Positions 8,411 through 17,949 are shown, counted from the first letter of the stretch. The stretch is 64,000 nt of DNA from Nocardiopsis sp. TSRI0078 (GCF_001905145.1 NZ_LWLB01000036.1:1-64000), one strand, 5' to 3'. Numbers and translations: made by a program. Notes: generated by a model from the letters alone, not told the origin.

Positions 8411-10465
8411 TCACTCGGGCGACGAAGTGGTCTCGACCAATTTCGCGGAGGTTTGAGGTGCACGGTAGTGCTCCAGGGCCCTCCGCGCCTCGGCACGCGT
8501 CTCCTCGGCGAGCGCCTCGGGAGCCACCACGCGCCCCTGCGGCCCCAGCTGCAGCGCCAGCCGCACCACCCAGGCGGGCGCGGGGGTGCGCAGGGTGGCG
8601 CGGATCCTGCCCCCGGGCAGCTCGGCCACCGACTCGCACACGTAGTCCTCGGTCACCCAGCGGGCGGTGGGCTCCAGTTCGAGGACGACCTCGGCGTCGC
8701 GGTCCGAACGCTGGAGCACGCCGCCGGACAGGTCGCGGCGGCCCACACCCTCGGGCACCTGGGCCGCGTAGGGCAGCACGGTCAGCTCCAGTACCCGGTC
8801 CAGGCGGAACAGGCGCACGTCGCGGCGCAGGTGGCAGTAGCCCTCCAGGAAGGGGTAGCCGTCCTGCACCACCAGGCCCATGGGGTCCACGTCGCGCTCG
8901 GTGACCTGGTCCAGGTAGCCCGACAGGTAGCGCAGGTGCAGGCGCTGGCCCGACTCCAGGGCGTCGGCGCAGCGGCGCCGGGTCCGGTCGACCTGCTCGT
9001 CGCCCTCCAGGCGCACCTGGACCGAGTCGGCCAGGGATCCGAGGGCCGCACCGGCGGCGGTGCGCAGCTTGTCGCCGACCCTCTTGAGCGCTCCGACCTC
9101 CAGGCCCTCGGCCTCGGGCAGGGCTTCGAGCAGCGAGAGGCCCACGACCAGGCTGGCCGCCTCGTCGGCGGTCAGGCGCAGCGGCTGGGCGAGGGTGTCG
9201 GCGTTGCCGATGATGATCTCGCCGGTCTCCTTGGCGGCGTCGAGGTCGACGTCGATGAGGTCGCCGGGGGTGTAGCCGGGCAGGCCGCACATCCACAGCA
9301 GGCTGAGGTCGGCGACCACCTGCTTCTCGCTGAGCCCGAAGTGCCGGGCCACCTCGGGTACGCGCACGTCCCGGCCCAGGGCGTAGGGGACGAGCATGAG
9401 CAGGCGGCGCAGCTGGTCGGCCGAGCGCGGGCCGCGCGCGGGGGCCCCGGGGTGCTCGGCCGGTCCGGGGCCGTCGGGGGCGGCGGCCGCGGCGGGCTCG
9501 GCCTCGGCGACGGCCGCCAGGTGGGCGGCCGCGGCCTCGCGGGCCTCGGCGGGTTCGACGACGACGGCGCGCGAGCCGAAGGAGGCCACGCGCCGCACGA
9601 GGTCGGGGGTGTCGGCGTAGGGGTAGGTGAGGGTGTCCCAGCCACCGCCGGAGCTGTCGCGCTCGCCGGGGACCACGCGCAGGGCGCTGCGGCGCAGGGC
9701 GTGCGCGGAGTCGGTGCGCACGCGCAGGACGGCGGTGCGCTCGGGCTCGGCCTTTTGCCCCGCGACCACCGAGCGCAGGTCGACGCCCTCGGGGATGACG
9801 ACGTCGGGGCCCTCCCGCAGGACGGTCACCTCGCCGCGGATACGGCCCAGGCGGAAGACCCGTCGGGCGCCTCGGAGGCGGTCGTGGCCGACCACGTACC
9901 AGTGGCCCCGCAGGTTGACGATGCCCCAGGGCTCGATCTCGCGGGTCTCGGTCTCGGTCTGGCCGGGCTTGCGGTAGCCGAAGGAGATGGGGCGCCGGTC
10001 GCGCACGGCCTGCCAGACGGGCCCGAAGGAGGGTTCGTCGGTGCGCATGGCCGGGGTGAGGCCGGGAGCGGCCTCGCTGTCGACGGGGACCCCCGCGGAG
10101 CGGAGTTTGAACAGGGCGTTGGCGGCGGCCTCGCCGAGGGAGGCGTGCCGCCACGCGCGGGCGGCCAGGCCCAGGACGAGGGCCTCGTCGGGCAGGAGTT
10201 CGATCTCGGGCAGCTCGTAGTCGGAGCGGGAGATGCGGTAGCCCTCCTCCCCGCTGATGGCGTCGCCGGTACCGACCTGGATGGGGATGCCGCTGTCGCG
10301 CAGTTCGCGCTTGTCGCGCTCGAACATGCGCTTGAAGGCCGACTCGGTCTCGGCCTCGGCGTAGCCGTGCACCGTCTTCCTGATCTCCTGCGCGGTCAGA
10401 TGGCGGCGCGTGGACAACAGGCAGATGACGAGGTTCAGCTGTCGTTCCGTCTTTCTGCGCGACAT
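8411..10465 (-). CDS. pafBC: PafBC: fused WYL-domain transcription activator of the DNA-damage response
   Basis: 684 residues from the ATG at 10465, with GAGAAGG 8 nt upstream; an in-frame GTG three codons earlier is too close to that site. Two HTH-WYL modules lie in one chain. The PafB-like half has an N-terminal winged HTH (RRKTERQLNLVICLLSTRRH) and a WYL domain near residues 160-220 (HWYVVGHDR). A linker rich in Ala/Gly/Pro is followed near residue 345 by the PafC-like half (LRRLLMLVPYALGRDVRVPE, HTH with HFGLSEKQVVADLS) and a second WYL domain (YPFLEGYCHLRRDVRLFRLD). In mycobacteria PafB and PafC are separate and form a heterodimer that activates LexA-independent repair genes; WYL domains sense single-stranded DNA. 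The fused form is known from some actinobacteria such as Arthrobacter. Confidence 0.93.
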   Translation of the reverse strand: MSRRKTERQLNLVICLLSTRRHLTAQEIRKTVHGYAEAETESAFKRMFERDKRELRDSGIPIQVGTGDAISGEEGYRISRSDYELPEIELLPDEALVLGLAARAWRHASLGEAAANALFKLRSAGVPVDSEAAPGLTPAMRTDEPSFGPVWQAVRDRRPISFGYRKPGQTETETREIEPWGIVNLRGHWYVVGHDRLRGARRVFRLGRIRGEVTVLREGPDVVIPEGVDLRSVVAGQKAEPERTAVLRVRTDSAHALRRSALRVVPGERDSSGGGWDTLTYPYADTPDLVRRVASFGSRAVVVEPAEAREAAAAHLAAVAEAEPAAAAAPDGPGPAEHPGAPARGPRSADQLRRLLMLVPYALGRDVRVPEVARHFGLSEKQVVADLSLLWMCGLPGYTPGDLIDVDLDAAKETGEIIIGNADTLAQPLRLTADEAASLVVGLSLLEALPEAEGLEVGALKRVGDKLRTAAGAALGSLADSVQVRLEGDEQVDRTRRRCADALESGQRLHLRYLSGYLDQVTERDVDPMGLVVQDGYPFLEGYCHLRRDVRLFRLDRVLELTVLPYAAQVPEGVGRRDLSGGVLQRSDRDAEVVLELEPTARWVTEDYVCESVAELPGGRIRATLRTPAPAWVVRLALQLGPQGRVVAPEALAEETRAEARRALEHYRAPQTSAKLVETTSSPE

Positions 10466-10561
10466 CGTCCGCACCCTTCTCGACCGTGGTGTGTGTACCG
10501 GGCGGGGCGCACTGGCGCGTCGTCCCTCAGCCGGTTCAGCAACGACGGTACCGTGCCAGGC

Positions 10562-11650
10562 ATGATCCGGTGGCGTCGCGGCGAAGTCCGTCAGATCCTT
10601 CCCTCTTGGCCGGGGGTCGTCCTGTGCACGGCGGCGGTGGAGTCCGCCGACGACGGAGCGGGCGAAGCGGCGACCTGCCGCGCGCTGGCCTACACCGACC
10701 TGGTGGGCGCTCCCGAGGTGGGCGACACCGTGCTGCTCAACACCGGGGCCCTGGACCTGGGCCTGGGAACGGGCGGGTACGCGCTGGTCGTGGCCCTTCC
10801 GGACCGGCTACCCGCCGACCGGGAGGGGCCCGGGCACCTGGTCAAGGCCCGGTACACGCCGCTTCAGGCGACCGTCCTGGGCGCCGACGAGCAGGAGTCC
10901 CCCCACCACGGGGTGTTGCGCTCGGCCGAGGGTGTGGAGGGCATGCCGGTGGTGGTGGCCGACCTCCACTCCGCGCTGCCCGCCGTGGTGGCGGGGGTGC
11001 GTGCACGGCGGCCCGGGGCGCGGATCGTCAACGTGATGCTGGACGGCGGCGCGCTGCCGGCGGCGTTCTCGCGGCTGGTGGGCACCCTGCGCGAGGAGGG
11101 ACTGCTGGCGGGGTGCGTGACCACGGGCCAGTCCTTCGGCGGTGATCTGGAGGCGGTGACCGTGCACTCGGGGCTGCTGGCCGCCCGACACGTGATGGGC
11201 GCGGACGTGGCCGTGGTGTGCCAGGGCCCGGGGAACCTGGGCACCGGGACCCCGTGGGGGTTCTCGGGGGTCTCGTGCGGCGAGGCGGTGAACGCGGCGG
11301 CGGCGCTGGGCGGGCGCCCGGTGGCGTCGCTGCGGGTGAGCGAGGCCGACCCGCGCGAGCGGCACCGCGGGGTGTCGCACCACAGCATGACGGCCTACGG
11401 GCGGGTGGCGCTGGCCCGGGCGCAGGTGGTGGTGCCGCTGCTGCCGGGGGTGTTCGGTGAGCGGGTGCGCGCCCAGGCCGCGGCGCTGGGCGAGCGGCAC
11501 GACCTGGTGGAGGTGGGCGTCGACGGGCTGGAGGAGGCGGTGCGGGCGCTTCCGGTGAAGGTGTCGACGATGGGCCGGGGGCTGGAGGAGGACCGCGCGG
11601 CCTTCCTGAGCGCCGCGGCGGCGGGCCGCCGCGCGGCCGACCTGGCGTAG
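10562..11650 (+). CDS. DUF3866 family protein
   Basis: 362 residues from the ATG at 10562; a GTG three codons upstream (10553) is an alternative, and neither has a clear ribosome-binding site. It matches the DUF3866 family I know from actinobacteria next to pafBC. Features are a beta-rich N-terminus (VVLCTAAVES, YTDLVGAPEVGDTVLLNT), a loop with TPLQATVLGADEQESPHH, and a C-terminal alpha/beta part with TTGQSFGGDLEAVTVHSGL and CQGPGNLGTGTPWGFSG. No enzyme motif that I recognise is present. It is divergent from pafBC with about 95 bp between the starts, so the two may share a regulatory region. Confidence 0.82.
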   Translation: MIRWRRGEVRQILPSWPGVVLCTAAVESADDGAGEAATCRALAYTDLVGAPEVGDTVLLNTGALDLGLGTGGYALVVALPDRLPADREGPGHLVKARYTPLQATVLGADEQESPHHGVLRSAEGVEGMPVVVADLHSALPAVVAGVRARRPGARIVNVMLDGGALPAAFSRLVGTLREEGLLAGCVTTGQSFGGDLEAVTVHSGLLAARHVMGADVAVVCQGPGNLGTGTPWGFSGVSCGEAVNAAAALGGRPVASLRVSEADPRERHRGVSHHSMTAYGRVALARAQVVVPLLPGVFGERVRAQAAALGERHDLVEVGVDGLEEAVRALPVKVSTMGRGLEEDRAAFLSAAAAGRRAADLA

Positions 11651-11704
11651 CCGCTCCCGTCCCCGCCGGAGCGGGACGCCGAGGGTGCTGGGCCGGGGCC
11701 CGTG

Positions 11705-12811
11705 TCAGCGCTGGTCCGCCGGACTGGGATCGCCCGCTGTGACACCAGGCGCCGGACCCGGATCGACCACCTCCGCGGGATCCGAGGCGTTCCTGGCCGC
11801 GGGCACCGCCTGGCACGCCGCCTCCTGGGGCTGGCCTGGGACGGGCGACCCGCGGGTGGCCGCCAGCATGTGCGGTGAGGGCGCGTCGAAGAAGGTGCCC
11901 GGCCGGAACATGGCCAGCGACGTCGGCTCCGCCCGCACCCCCTCGTCCACCCGCAGCACCTCGGGCACGAACACCGTGCCGTCCCCGCAGGTGATACCCC
12001 ACTCACGTCCGTTTCCGGTCGCCACCACCTGGCCGGGCGCCCCTCCGGGGCACCGGTCGGTCAGCCGCCCCGCGCACAGGGTGATCCGCGCGCCGCCGAA
12101 CATCGCGAACGCCCCCGGGTAGGGGTCGGCGAGCGCGCGCACCATCCGGTCCACGTCGCTTCCGGAGGCGGTGAGGTCGATCTGGCCGTCGCTGGGGCGC
12201 CGTTGCGGCCACACCGACGCATGGCCGGTCTGCGGGCGCCGGGGCGCGCCGCCCTCCAGGAGGCCGTCCAGGTGGCGCACGAGAAGCTCCGACTGCAACC
12301 GGCCGACGCGTTCGTACAGGCCGCTGGCGGTGGCGTCGGGCTCCACGTCGAACCAGGCCTGGTCGACGATGTCGCCGCTGCCCGCCTCCCCGTCCAGGTG
12401 GAAGAGGGTGACGGCGCTGGCGCGCATGCCCCGCAGGATGGTCCACGGGATGGGTGCCCTGCCGCGCCCGACGGGCAGCGGGGCGGGGTGCAGGCCGACC
12501 CCGCCCAGCGGCAGGCGGGACAGGACGTGGTCGTGGACCGGCTGGGACCAGCCCGCGACGACCAGCAGGTCGACACCGTGCTCCGAGAGGGCCTCGCCCA
12601 CCTCGTTCGAGCCGAGGTCGGCCGCGCGCAGGTGCGGCAGTTCGTGTCGGCGTGCGACGGTCTCGTAGTCGAGGTAACCGGAACGGTGCGCGAGTTCGGC
12701 CGGATAGGACACCACCAGGCTCGGCGGGCGCCCCTGTTCGCAGAGCTCCTCCAGCGCCGGAGCACCGAGGCCCAGTCCGGACACGTAGCAGTAGCGCCGC
12801 CGGTCTGACAT
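11705..12811 (-). CDS. Formyltransferase-fold protein (Fmt/ArnA-like), active-site Asn replaced
   Basis: 368 residues. The N-terminal 200 residues have the formyltransferase Rossmann fold: ALSEHGVDLLVVAGWSQPVHD, then GLHPAPLPVGRGRAPIPWTI around His108, then GSGDIVDQ with the catalytic-type Asp147. A C-terminal OB-like domain follows (near 200-300), and about 55 residues of Pro/Ala-rich tail. In Fmt and ArnA the active-site triplet is Asn-x-His; here it reads Gly106-Leu-His108, so the Asn is missing while His and Asp remain. It is not the housekeeping Fmt, which would have the SLLP motif. Likely roles are formylation of a sugar amine or small molecule, but the lost Asn leaves activity uncertain. 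No biosynthetic partner is adjacent. Confidence 0.78.
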   Translation of the reverse strand: MSDRRRYCYVSGLGLGAPALEELCEQGRPPSLVVSYPAELAHRSGYLDYETVARRHELPHLRAADLGSNEVGEALSEHGVDLLVVAGWSQPVHDHVLSRLPLGGVGLHPAPLPVGRGRAPIPWTILRGMRASAVTLFHLDGEAGSGDIVDQAWFDVEPDATASGLYERVGRLQSELLVRHLDGLLEGGAPRRPQTGHASVWPQRRPSDGQIDLTASGSDVDRMVRALADPYPGAFAMFGGARITLCAGRLTDRCPGGAPGQVVATGNGREWGITCGDGTVFVPEVLRVDEGVRAEPTSLAMFRPGTFFDAPSPHMLAATRGSPVPGQPQEAACQAVPAARNASDPAEVVDPGPAPGVTAGDPSPADQR

Positions 12812-12913
12812 CAGCTCTCCCTCACCTGTGCGCCGATGTTTCGACTCTACGCACCGCCCGAAGGAGCACCGCGGAGGCCCAAAAGGTGTGTCTGCGCGCG
12901 AAGCGCGGCGTTC

Positions 12914-13041
12914 GAGGGTGGTGGAGGGTGACGAAGAGGGAGTGTCTGCGGCCGAAGGACGACCGTTGAGGGTGGTGGAGGGTGACGAAGAGGGAGTGTC
13001 TGCGGCCGAAGGACGACCGTTGAGGGTGGTGGAGGGTGACG
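12914..13041. repeat. 54-bp direct tandem repeat, two full copies plus a partial third
   Basis: The unit begins GAGGGTGGTGGAGGGTGACG. Copies start at 12914, 12968 and 13022; the first two are each 54 bp, the third stops being similar after about 20 bp. A degenerate half-unit precedes them (about 12888-12913). The length is a multiple of three, but the array is outside any gene, between the formyltransferase-fold gene (upstream end) and the FKBP gene (downstream end). The sequence is purine-rich on the plus strand. Confidence 0.85.
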
Positions 13042-13049
13042 GGAGGGAG

Positions 13050-13084
13050 AACGCCCCCGCGGAGTCGGCCTCCGCGGGGGCGTT
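13050..13084 (-). terminator. Hairpin terminator after the FKBP gene
   Basis: Perfect 15-bp inverted repeat (13050-13064 and 13070-13084) with a 5-nt loop, 34 bp past the FKBP stop. It abuts the third repeat unit. No U-tract. Confidence 0.75.
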
Positions 13085-13118
13085 CGTGCGCTCGGGCGCT
13101 CAGGGGCGCGGGAGCGGG

Positions 13119-14240
13119 TTACTCCTCGTTGCCGCCGCCGTCCTCGGGGGCGTCGGCCTCCTCCTCGGTCGAGTCCTCGCCTTCCGCGCCCTCGCCCTCG
13201 GCGCCCTCCTCGGTCTCGGCGGGCGGCGGGTTGTCGTAGGCGCCCAGGACGTCGATGACGAAGACCAGCGTTCCGGCGGGGGCGCCCATGGCCTCCTCCT
13301 CGGTCTCGCCGTAGGCCATGGAGCCGGGTACGACCAGCATCAGGCGGCTTCCGACCGGCTGGCCGACGATGCCCTCGTCCCAGCCCTCGATGACCGCGCC
13401 CGCGCCGATGGTGGTGTCGAACGGGTCGCCGCCGCGGCTCCACGTGGAGTCGAACACCTCGTGGTCGCCGTTCTCGTCGGCCTCCCAGCGCACACCGGTG
13501 TACTGGACGATGACCTGCTGGCCCTCCTCCACCTTGTCGCCGTCGCCCTCGATGAGCGGGACGACCTGCAACTCCTCGGGCGGGTCGGTGTCGGGGATCT
13601 CGATGGCGGGCTCGCTGTGGCCCTCCTGGGTCACCGTGGGCAGGCCGTCACCGCCGTCGGTGGTCTGCTCCCCGGACACGACCGAACCCTTGTTGAAGCG
13701 GTTCATCAGGTCGATGACCAGGACGCTGGCGCCCTCCGGAGCGGGCTGGCCGGAGGCCTCGGCCTGCTGCCTCTCCTCCTCGGTCAGCGGCGGGAAGACG
13801 TACACCGCCCGGCTGCCGACGGGCTGGTTGACCAGCACGTCGCCGATCTGCTCGGGCATCTGCTCCATGCGGATCAGGTCGGGAGCGCCGGTCTCGTAGC
13901 TGGACTGACCCTCGACGGGCTCTCCCTCGCCGGGGCCGGTCCACTGGTACTGGACGACGTTGGCGATCAGGAGGTCGTCGGCGCGCACCAGTTCGTCCTC
14001 GCCCGAGCCCTCGCTGACGATGCCGGAGAGTTCCTCGTCCGGGGGTTCCTCATCGGGGAAGGTGATCTCCGGTTCCTCACCGACCGGGCCGGTGACGGTG
14101 GGGATCCGCGAGTCGAGCTGTTCCTCTCCCATACGCAGGAAAGCGGGAGTACGCCACTCCTCGGGGATGTTCGAGCAGCTTGAGACCGCCAGGGCGATGG
14201 CGGTCAGCGGCACCGCGAGGGCGGCAGCACGTCGGTGCAT
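13119..14240 (-). CDS. Exported lipoprotein with two FKBP-type peptidyl-prolyl isomerase domains
   Basis: 373 residues. The N-terminus is a lipoprotein signal peptide with the modified Cys at residue 22 (AVSSCSN). A first FKBP-like domain (about 80-200; VRADDLLIANVVQYQWTG, then VNQPVGSRAVYVFPP) lacks several usual aromatic pocket residues. A second, more standard FKBP domain (about 245-345) has VIVQYTGVRWEADENG, VIEGWDEGIVGQPVGSR and APAGTLVFVIDVL. The C-terminal 30 residues are almost all Glu/Gly/Asp. It probably acts as a folding catalyst anchored on the outer face of the membrane. An FKBP gene next to pafA is usual in actinobacteria. It is transcribed in the same direction as pafA, with about 200 bp between. 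Confidence 0.92.
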   Translation of the reverse strand: MHRRAAALAVPLTAIALAVSSCSNIPEEWRTPAFLRMGEEQLDSRIPTVTGPVGEEPEITFPDEEPPDEELSGIVSEGSGEDELVRADDLLIANVVQYQWTGPGEGEPVEGQSSYETGAPDLIRMEQMPEQIGDVLVNQPVGSRAVYVFPPLTEEERQQAEASGQPAPEGASVLVIDLMNRFNKGSVVSGEQTTDGGDGLPTVTQEGHSEPAIEIPDTDPPEELQVVPLIEGDGDKVEEGQQVIVQYTGVRWEADENGDHEVFDSTWSRGGDPFDTTIGAGAVIEGWDEGIVGQPVGSRLMLVVPGSMAYGETEEEAMGAPAGTLVFVIDVLGAYDNPPPAETEEGAEGEGAEGEDSTEEEADAPEDGGGNEE

Positions 14241-14448
14241 GAGTCACAACCTCTGATTTCCGGCTCAGGACAGGCTCACACTACCGAAAAGAAGGGCCGT
14301 AACCACCCCCGGGAACGCCACGAACACCGCGACCCGGTCACAGGCGGCCTTTTCGACCGCATGACGGGATCCTGGGCGTGTTCCGCGGGCGCGCACCCCG
14401 CCGTGTGGCGGGCGGCGCCCGCGGAAGCACGTCCCGGTTCCGGGAGGC

Positions 14449-15807
14449 TCACATCCCGGCGATGAGCTTCTCCACCCTCTCGTCCACCGACTTGAAGGGG
14501 TCCTTGCACAGTACGGTGCGCTGTGCCTGGTCGTTGAGCTTCAGGTGCACCCAGTCCACCGTGAAGTCTCGGCGCTGCTCCTGGGCACGGCGGATGAACT
14601 CGCCGCGCAGCCGGGCCCGCGTGGTCTGCGGCGGTACCGACTTGGCCTCGAAGGTCTTCAGGTCGCCGACCACCCGGTCCATCTGGCCGCGGTTCTGCAT
14701 CAGGTAGAACAGCCCGCGGTCGCGGTGGATGTCGTGGTAGGTCAGGTCGAGCTGGGCCACCCTCGGGGAGGACAGGGACAGGTCGTGCTTGTCCCGGTAG
14801 CGCTCCAGCAGCAGGTACTTGGCGACCCAGTCGATCTCCCGGGAGACGGTTTCCAGGTTCTGGGTCTCGACCGCCTCCAGGGTGCGCTGCCACAGGTCCA
14901 GGACGCGCTTGCCGGTGGCGTCGGTGCCGTGCCGGTCGACGTAGCTCTGCACCTTGTCCAGGTACTCGCGCTGGATCTCCAGCGCGCTGGCCTCGCGGCC
15001 GTTGGCCAGGCGCACCTTGCGGCGGCCGGTCATGTCGTGGCTGACCTCGCGGATGGCCCGGATGGGGTTCTCCAGCGTGTAGTCGCGCATGACCACACCG
15101 GCCTCGATCATCCGCAGCACCAGGTCGGTGGAGCCCAACTTGAGCAGGGAGGTGGTCTCGCTCATGTTGGAGTCGCCGACGATGACGTGCAGGCGGCGGA
15201 AGCGCTCGGCGTCGGCGTGGGGTTCGTCGCGGGTGTTGATGATGGGGCGCGAGCGCGTGGTGGCCGAGGAGACGCCCTCCCAGATGTGCTCGGCGCGCTG
15301 GCTGACGCAGAACAGGGCACCGCGGGGGGTCTGCAGGACCTTTCCGGCGCCGCAGACGATCTGGCGGGTGACCAGGAAGGGGATGAGCACGTCGGCCAGG
15401 CGGCCGAACTCGCCGTGCCGTCCGACGAGGTAGTTCTCGTGGCAGCCGTAGGAGTTGCCCGCGGAGTCGGTGTTGTTCTTGAACAGGTAGATGTCCCCGG
15501 CGATGCCCTCCTCGTGCAGGCGCTGTTCGGCGTCGACCTGCAACCCCTCCAGGATGCGCTCGCCGGCCTTGTCGTGGGCCACGAGGTCCACGAGGTTGTC
15601 GCACTCGGGGGTGGCGTACTCGGGGTGGCTGCCCACGTCCAGGTACAGGCGGGCGCCGTTGCGCAGGAACACGTTGCTGCTGCGTCCCCAGGAGACCACC
15701 CTGCGGAAGAGGTAGCGGGCGACCTCGTCGGGGGACAGGCGGCGCTGCCCCCGGAAGGTGCACGTGACCCCGTACTCGTTCTCCAGCCCGAAGATCCGTC
15801 GTTCCAC
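14449..15807 (-). CDS. pafA: Pup--protein ligase PafA
   Basis: 452 residues, full length. It uses ATP to join the C-terminal glutamate of Pup to substrate lysines, marking them for the proteasome. The N-terminus [16 protein letters not shown] carries the ATP/Mg glutamates of the carboxylate-amine ligase fold. The catalytic-base Asp57 is in [16 protein letters not shown], and the [18 protein letters not shown] and [22 protein letters not shown] motifs are shared with Dop. It lacks the 35-residue Dop loop before the Asp, which separates it from Dop. It is the last gene of the pup-prcB-prcA-pafA run, 112 bp after prcA. Confidence 0.97.
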   Translation of the reverse strand: MERRIFGLENEYGVTCTFRGQRRLSPDEVARYLFRRVVSWGRSSNVFLRNGARLYLDVGSHPEYATPECDNLVDLVAHDKAGERILEGLQVDAEQRLHEEGIAGDIYLFKNNTDSAGNSYGCHENYLVGRHGEFGRLADVLIPFLVTRQIVCGAGKVLQTPRGALFCVSQRAEHIWEGVSSATTRSRPIINTRDEPHADAERFRRLHVIVGDSNMSETTSLLKLGSTDLVLRMIEAGVVMRDYTLENPIRAIREVSHDMTGRRKVRLANGREASALEIQREYLDKVQSYVDRHGTDATGKRVLDLWQRTLEAVETQNLETVSREIDWVAKYLLLERYRDKHDLSLSSPRVAQLDLTYHDIHRDRGLFYLMQNRGQMDRVVGDLKTFEAKSVPPQTTRARLRGEFIRRAQEQRRDFTVDWVHLKLNDQAQRTVLCKDPFKSVDERVEKLIAGM

Positions 15808-15919
15808 GCGGCCTCACCAACTTCCCGTCACCGGGTGCGGACGACGGGGCCTCGCCGTCCGCACCCGCCCGTCCGGTGCAGCGCCTCGGGCGCGCCGCAC
15901 CGGGATCATCGTTTCCAGG

Positions 15920-16681
15920 TCACTCGTCGGCCTCGTCCGCGGCGGCCGTAGCGGAGGCCCCGCCTTCGGAGGCGGCACGCCCGTTGGCCTTGCCCTCCTC
16001 GATGAGCCTGGTCAGGCGCCGGCCGTGGACACGGCGGAACTTGCGGTGCTCCCTGGCCCGCTCCAGGATGGCGACCTCCAGGTTGGAGGCCTCCAGCTCA
16101 CGTTCCTCGCCGTTCTCCCGTGCCAGTGCGTGGGTGGCCGCGTTGAGGGCGGCGCTGAGGGGGGCGTCGGCGGCGAAGCGGTCCTTGAGCACGTTCGACA
16201 CGTGCTCGGAGGAGCCGCCCACGGCCACGAAGCCCTGCTCGTCCACGATGGAGCCGTCGAAGGTGATGCGGTAGATCTCGTCCTCGTCCGCGGTGTCGCC
16301 GACCTCGGCGACGACGATCTCCACCTCCCAGGGCTTGAGGCTCTCACTGAAGACGGTGCCCAGGGTCTGGGCGTAGATGTTGGCGAGCTGGCGCCCGCTG
16401 ACGTCGCGGCGGTCGTACTGGTACCCGCGCACGTCGGCGAAGCGCACGCCCATCAGGCGCAGGTTCTCGAACTCGGGGTAGCGCCCGACGGCGGCGAAGC
16501 CGATGCGGTCGTAGATTTCGCTGATCTTGTGCAGGGTGCGGGACATGTTGTCCGCCACCATGAGGATGCCACCCTCGTACTGCAGGACGACGGCGCTGCG
16601 GCCGCGCGCGATGCCCTTGCGCGCGTAGTCCGCCTTGTCCTTCATCTGCTGTTCGGGGGCGACGTAGAACGGCATCGACAC
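15920..16681 (-). CDS. prcA: Proteasome alpha subunit
   Basis: 253 residues. Forms the outer heptameric rings of the 20S core, gates entry and docks the Mpa C-termini. The N-terminal gate segment MSMPFYVAPEQQMKDKADYA is followed by the alpha-subunit H0-helix signature (ARKGIARGRSAVVLQYEGG). No catalytic Thr is present, as expected. The C-terminus is an Ala/Glu-rich extension (about 25 residues), common in actinomycete PrcA. It is 54 bp downstream of prcB on the same strand. Confidence 0.97.
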   Translation of the reverse strand: MSMPFYVAPEQQMKDKADYARKGIARGRSAVVLQYEGGILMVADNMSRTLHKISEIYDRIGFAAVGRYPEFENLRLMGVRFADVRGYQYDRRDVSGRQLANIYAQTLGTVFSESLKPWEVEIVVAEVGDTADEDEIYRITFDGSIVDEQGFVAVGGSSEHVSNVLKDRFAADAPLSAALNAATHALARENGEERELEASNLEVAILERAREHRKFRRVHGRRLTRLIEEGKANGRAASEGGASATAAADEADE

Positions 16682-16735
16682 CGCGGATCGTTTCCTTACC
16701 TAGTCGTGAGATGTCTGGTGTGGGGACGGGGCGGC

Positions 16736-17578
16736 TCAGCCCAACGGGGCCGTGGGGCCGTCGGGGTTGGCCGCGCGTCCCTCGACCACCTCGGTCGCCA
16801 GGCGCGCGACCTCCTCGGTGGGCAGGCGGCGGTGGCCGTCCTCGGTGATGACGTCGACGAGGGGGAAGATCTTGCGGTGCAGGTCGGGGCCTCCGGTGGC
16901 GGAGTCGTCGTCGGCGGCGTCGTAGAGGGCCTCCAGGGCGACCTTGGTGGCGTCGGTCTGGTCGAGGTCCTCGCGGTAGAGCTTCTTGACCGAGCCCCTG
17001 GCGAAGACCGACCCGGACCCGATGGAGTGGTAGCGGTGCTCCTCGTAGCGGCCGCCGACGGCGTCGTAGCTGAACACGCGGCCCTGTTCGGTGTTCTCGT
17101 CGTAGCCGACCAGGAGCGGGACGACGACGAAGCCCTGCATGGCCATGCCCAGGTTGCCGCGGACCATCTGGGAGAGCTTGTTCGCCTTACCCTCCAGGGA
17201 GAGCGATCGGCCCTCCATCTTCTCGTAGTGCTCCAGCTCCACCTGGTAGAGGCGGGCCAGTTCGATGCCGATACCGGCCGATCCGGCGATGGCGACGGCG
17301 GAGAACTCGTCGGTGCGGAAGACCTTCTCCATGTCGCGGTTGGCGATGACGTTGCCCTGTGTGGCCCGGCGGTCGCCGGCCACCAGCACGCCCCCGGGGA
17401 AGGTCAGGGCGACGATGGTCGTGGCGTCGGGAGTGAGGTGCTCGGTCCCGCCGCCCGGGGGCAGCTTGTGTCCGGGCAGCATCTCGGGGCTGACCGAACT
17501 GAGAAACTCGGTGAAGGACGAGGTCCCCGCACTCATGAAAGCGGCAGGCAACCGTCCGCCCTCGAACCCTTCGAACAC
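16736..17578 (-). CDS. prcB: Proteasome beta subunit (catalytic)
   Basis: 280 residues. Forms the inner rings with the proteolytic sites. A 52-residue propeptide precedes the autocatalytic site before Thr53 ([13 protein letters not shown]), the N-terminal nucleophile. The Asp-17 and Lys-33 equivalents lie in GDRRATQ and RDMEKVF. The C-terminal half has [20 protein letters not shown] and the GSGSVFARG loop. It is between pup (167 bp upstream) and prcA in the standard order. Confidence 0.97.
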   Translation of the reverse strand: MFEGFEGGRLPAAFMSAGTSSFTEFLSSVSPEMLPGHKLPPGGGTEHLTPDATTIVALTFPGGVLVAGDRRATQGNVIANRDMEKVFRTDEFSAVAIAGSAGIGIELARLYQVELEHYEKMEGRSLSLEGKANKLSQMVRGNLGMAMQGFVVVPLLVGYDENTEQGRVFSYDAVGGRYEEHRYHSIGSGSVFARGSVKKLYREDLDQTDATKVALEALYDAADDDSATGGPDLHRKIFPLVDVITEDGHRRLPTEEVARLATEVVEGRAANPDGPTAPLG

Positions 17579-17745
17579 GCGACTCCCTCCACTAGCGCCC
17601 CACCCCTGTGTTGGGGGCGGGTGGGGCGCACTTGCTCTTGTTGACGTCGGCCGGACCGTGCTCCGGCCGTTGGGACTGACCCTAGTCCTGCGTACGGCGG
17701 GGCCGGCCGCGCTGGAATGCGCTGTCAGCGAACCGCCGTCGGGGG

Positions 17746-17949
17746 CTACTGGCCGCCCTTCTGCACGAACTGCCGGACGAAGTCCTCGGCGTTGTTCTCC
17801 AGCACGTCGTCGATCTCGTCGAGGATGTCGTCGACGTCCTCGTCCAGTTGGTCCTTGCCCTCCTGGACGTCGGTCGCGGCCTCGGTCTCCTCGACCTCCT
17901 CGTCGCGGCGTGAGGTGTGCTTCTGACCGCCGGTGTCCTTCGTCGCCAT
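17746..17949 (-). CDS. pup: Prokaryotic ubiquitin-like protein Pup
   Basis: 67 residues, intrinsically disordered and strongly acidic. The C-terminus is GGQ, so Pup must be deamidated to GGE by Dop before PafA can ligate it; both enzymes are encoded in the window. The helix-forming region that binds the Mpa coiled coil is [18 protein letters not shown] (about 35-53). The start ATG at 17949 has GGGAGG about 11 nt upstream. The N-terminal 20 residues, which start unfolding in the Mpa pore, are polar with [15 protein letters not shown]. Confidence 0.98.
   Translation of the reverse strand: MATKDTGGQKHTSRRDEEVEETEAATDVQEGKDQLDEDVDDILDEIDDVLENNAEDFVRQFVQKGGQ

Noticed and set aside
7646-11650. Very long open frame on the plus strand across tatC/tatA/pafBC
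   Set aside because: It is antisense to pafBC and tatA and its residue composition is Gly/Ala/His-rich with no family similarity. Only its last part, from 10562, is a real gene (DUF3866).
12888-13041. CRISPR array
   Set aside because: The 54-bp units are contiguous without spacers and there are no cas genes; the nearby Cas4-like Cys pattern at 45 kb belongs to a standalone repair-type nuclease.
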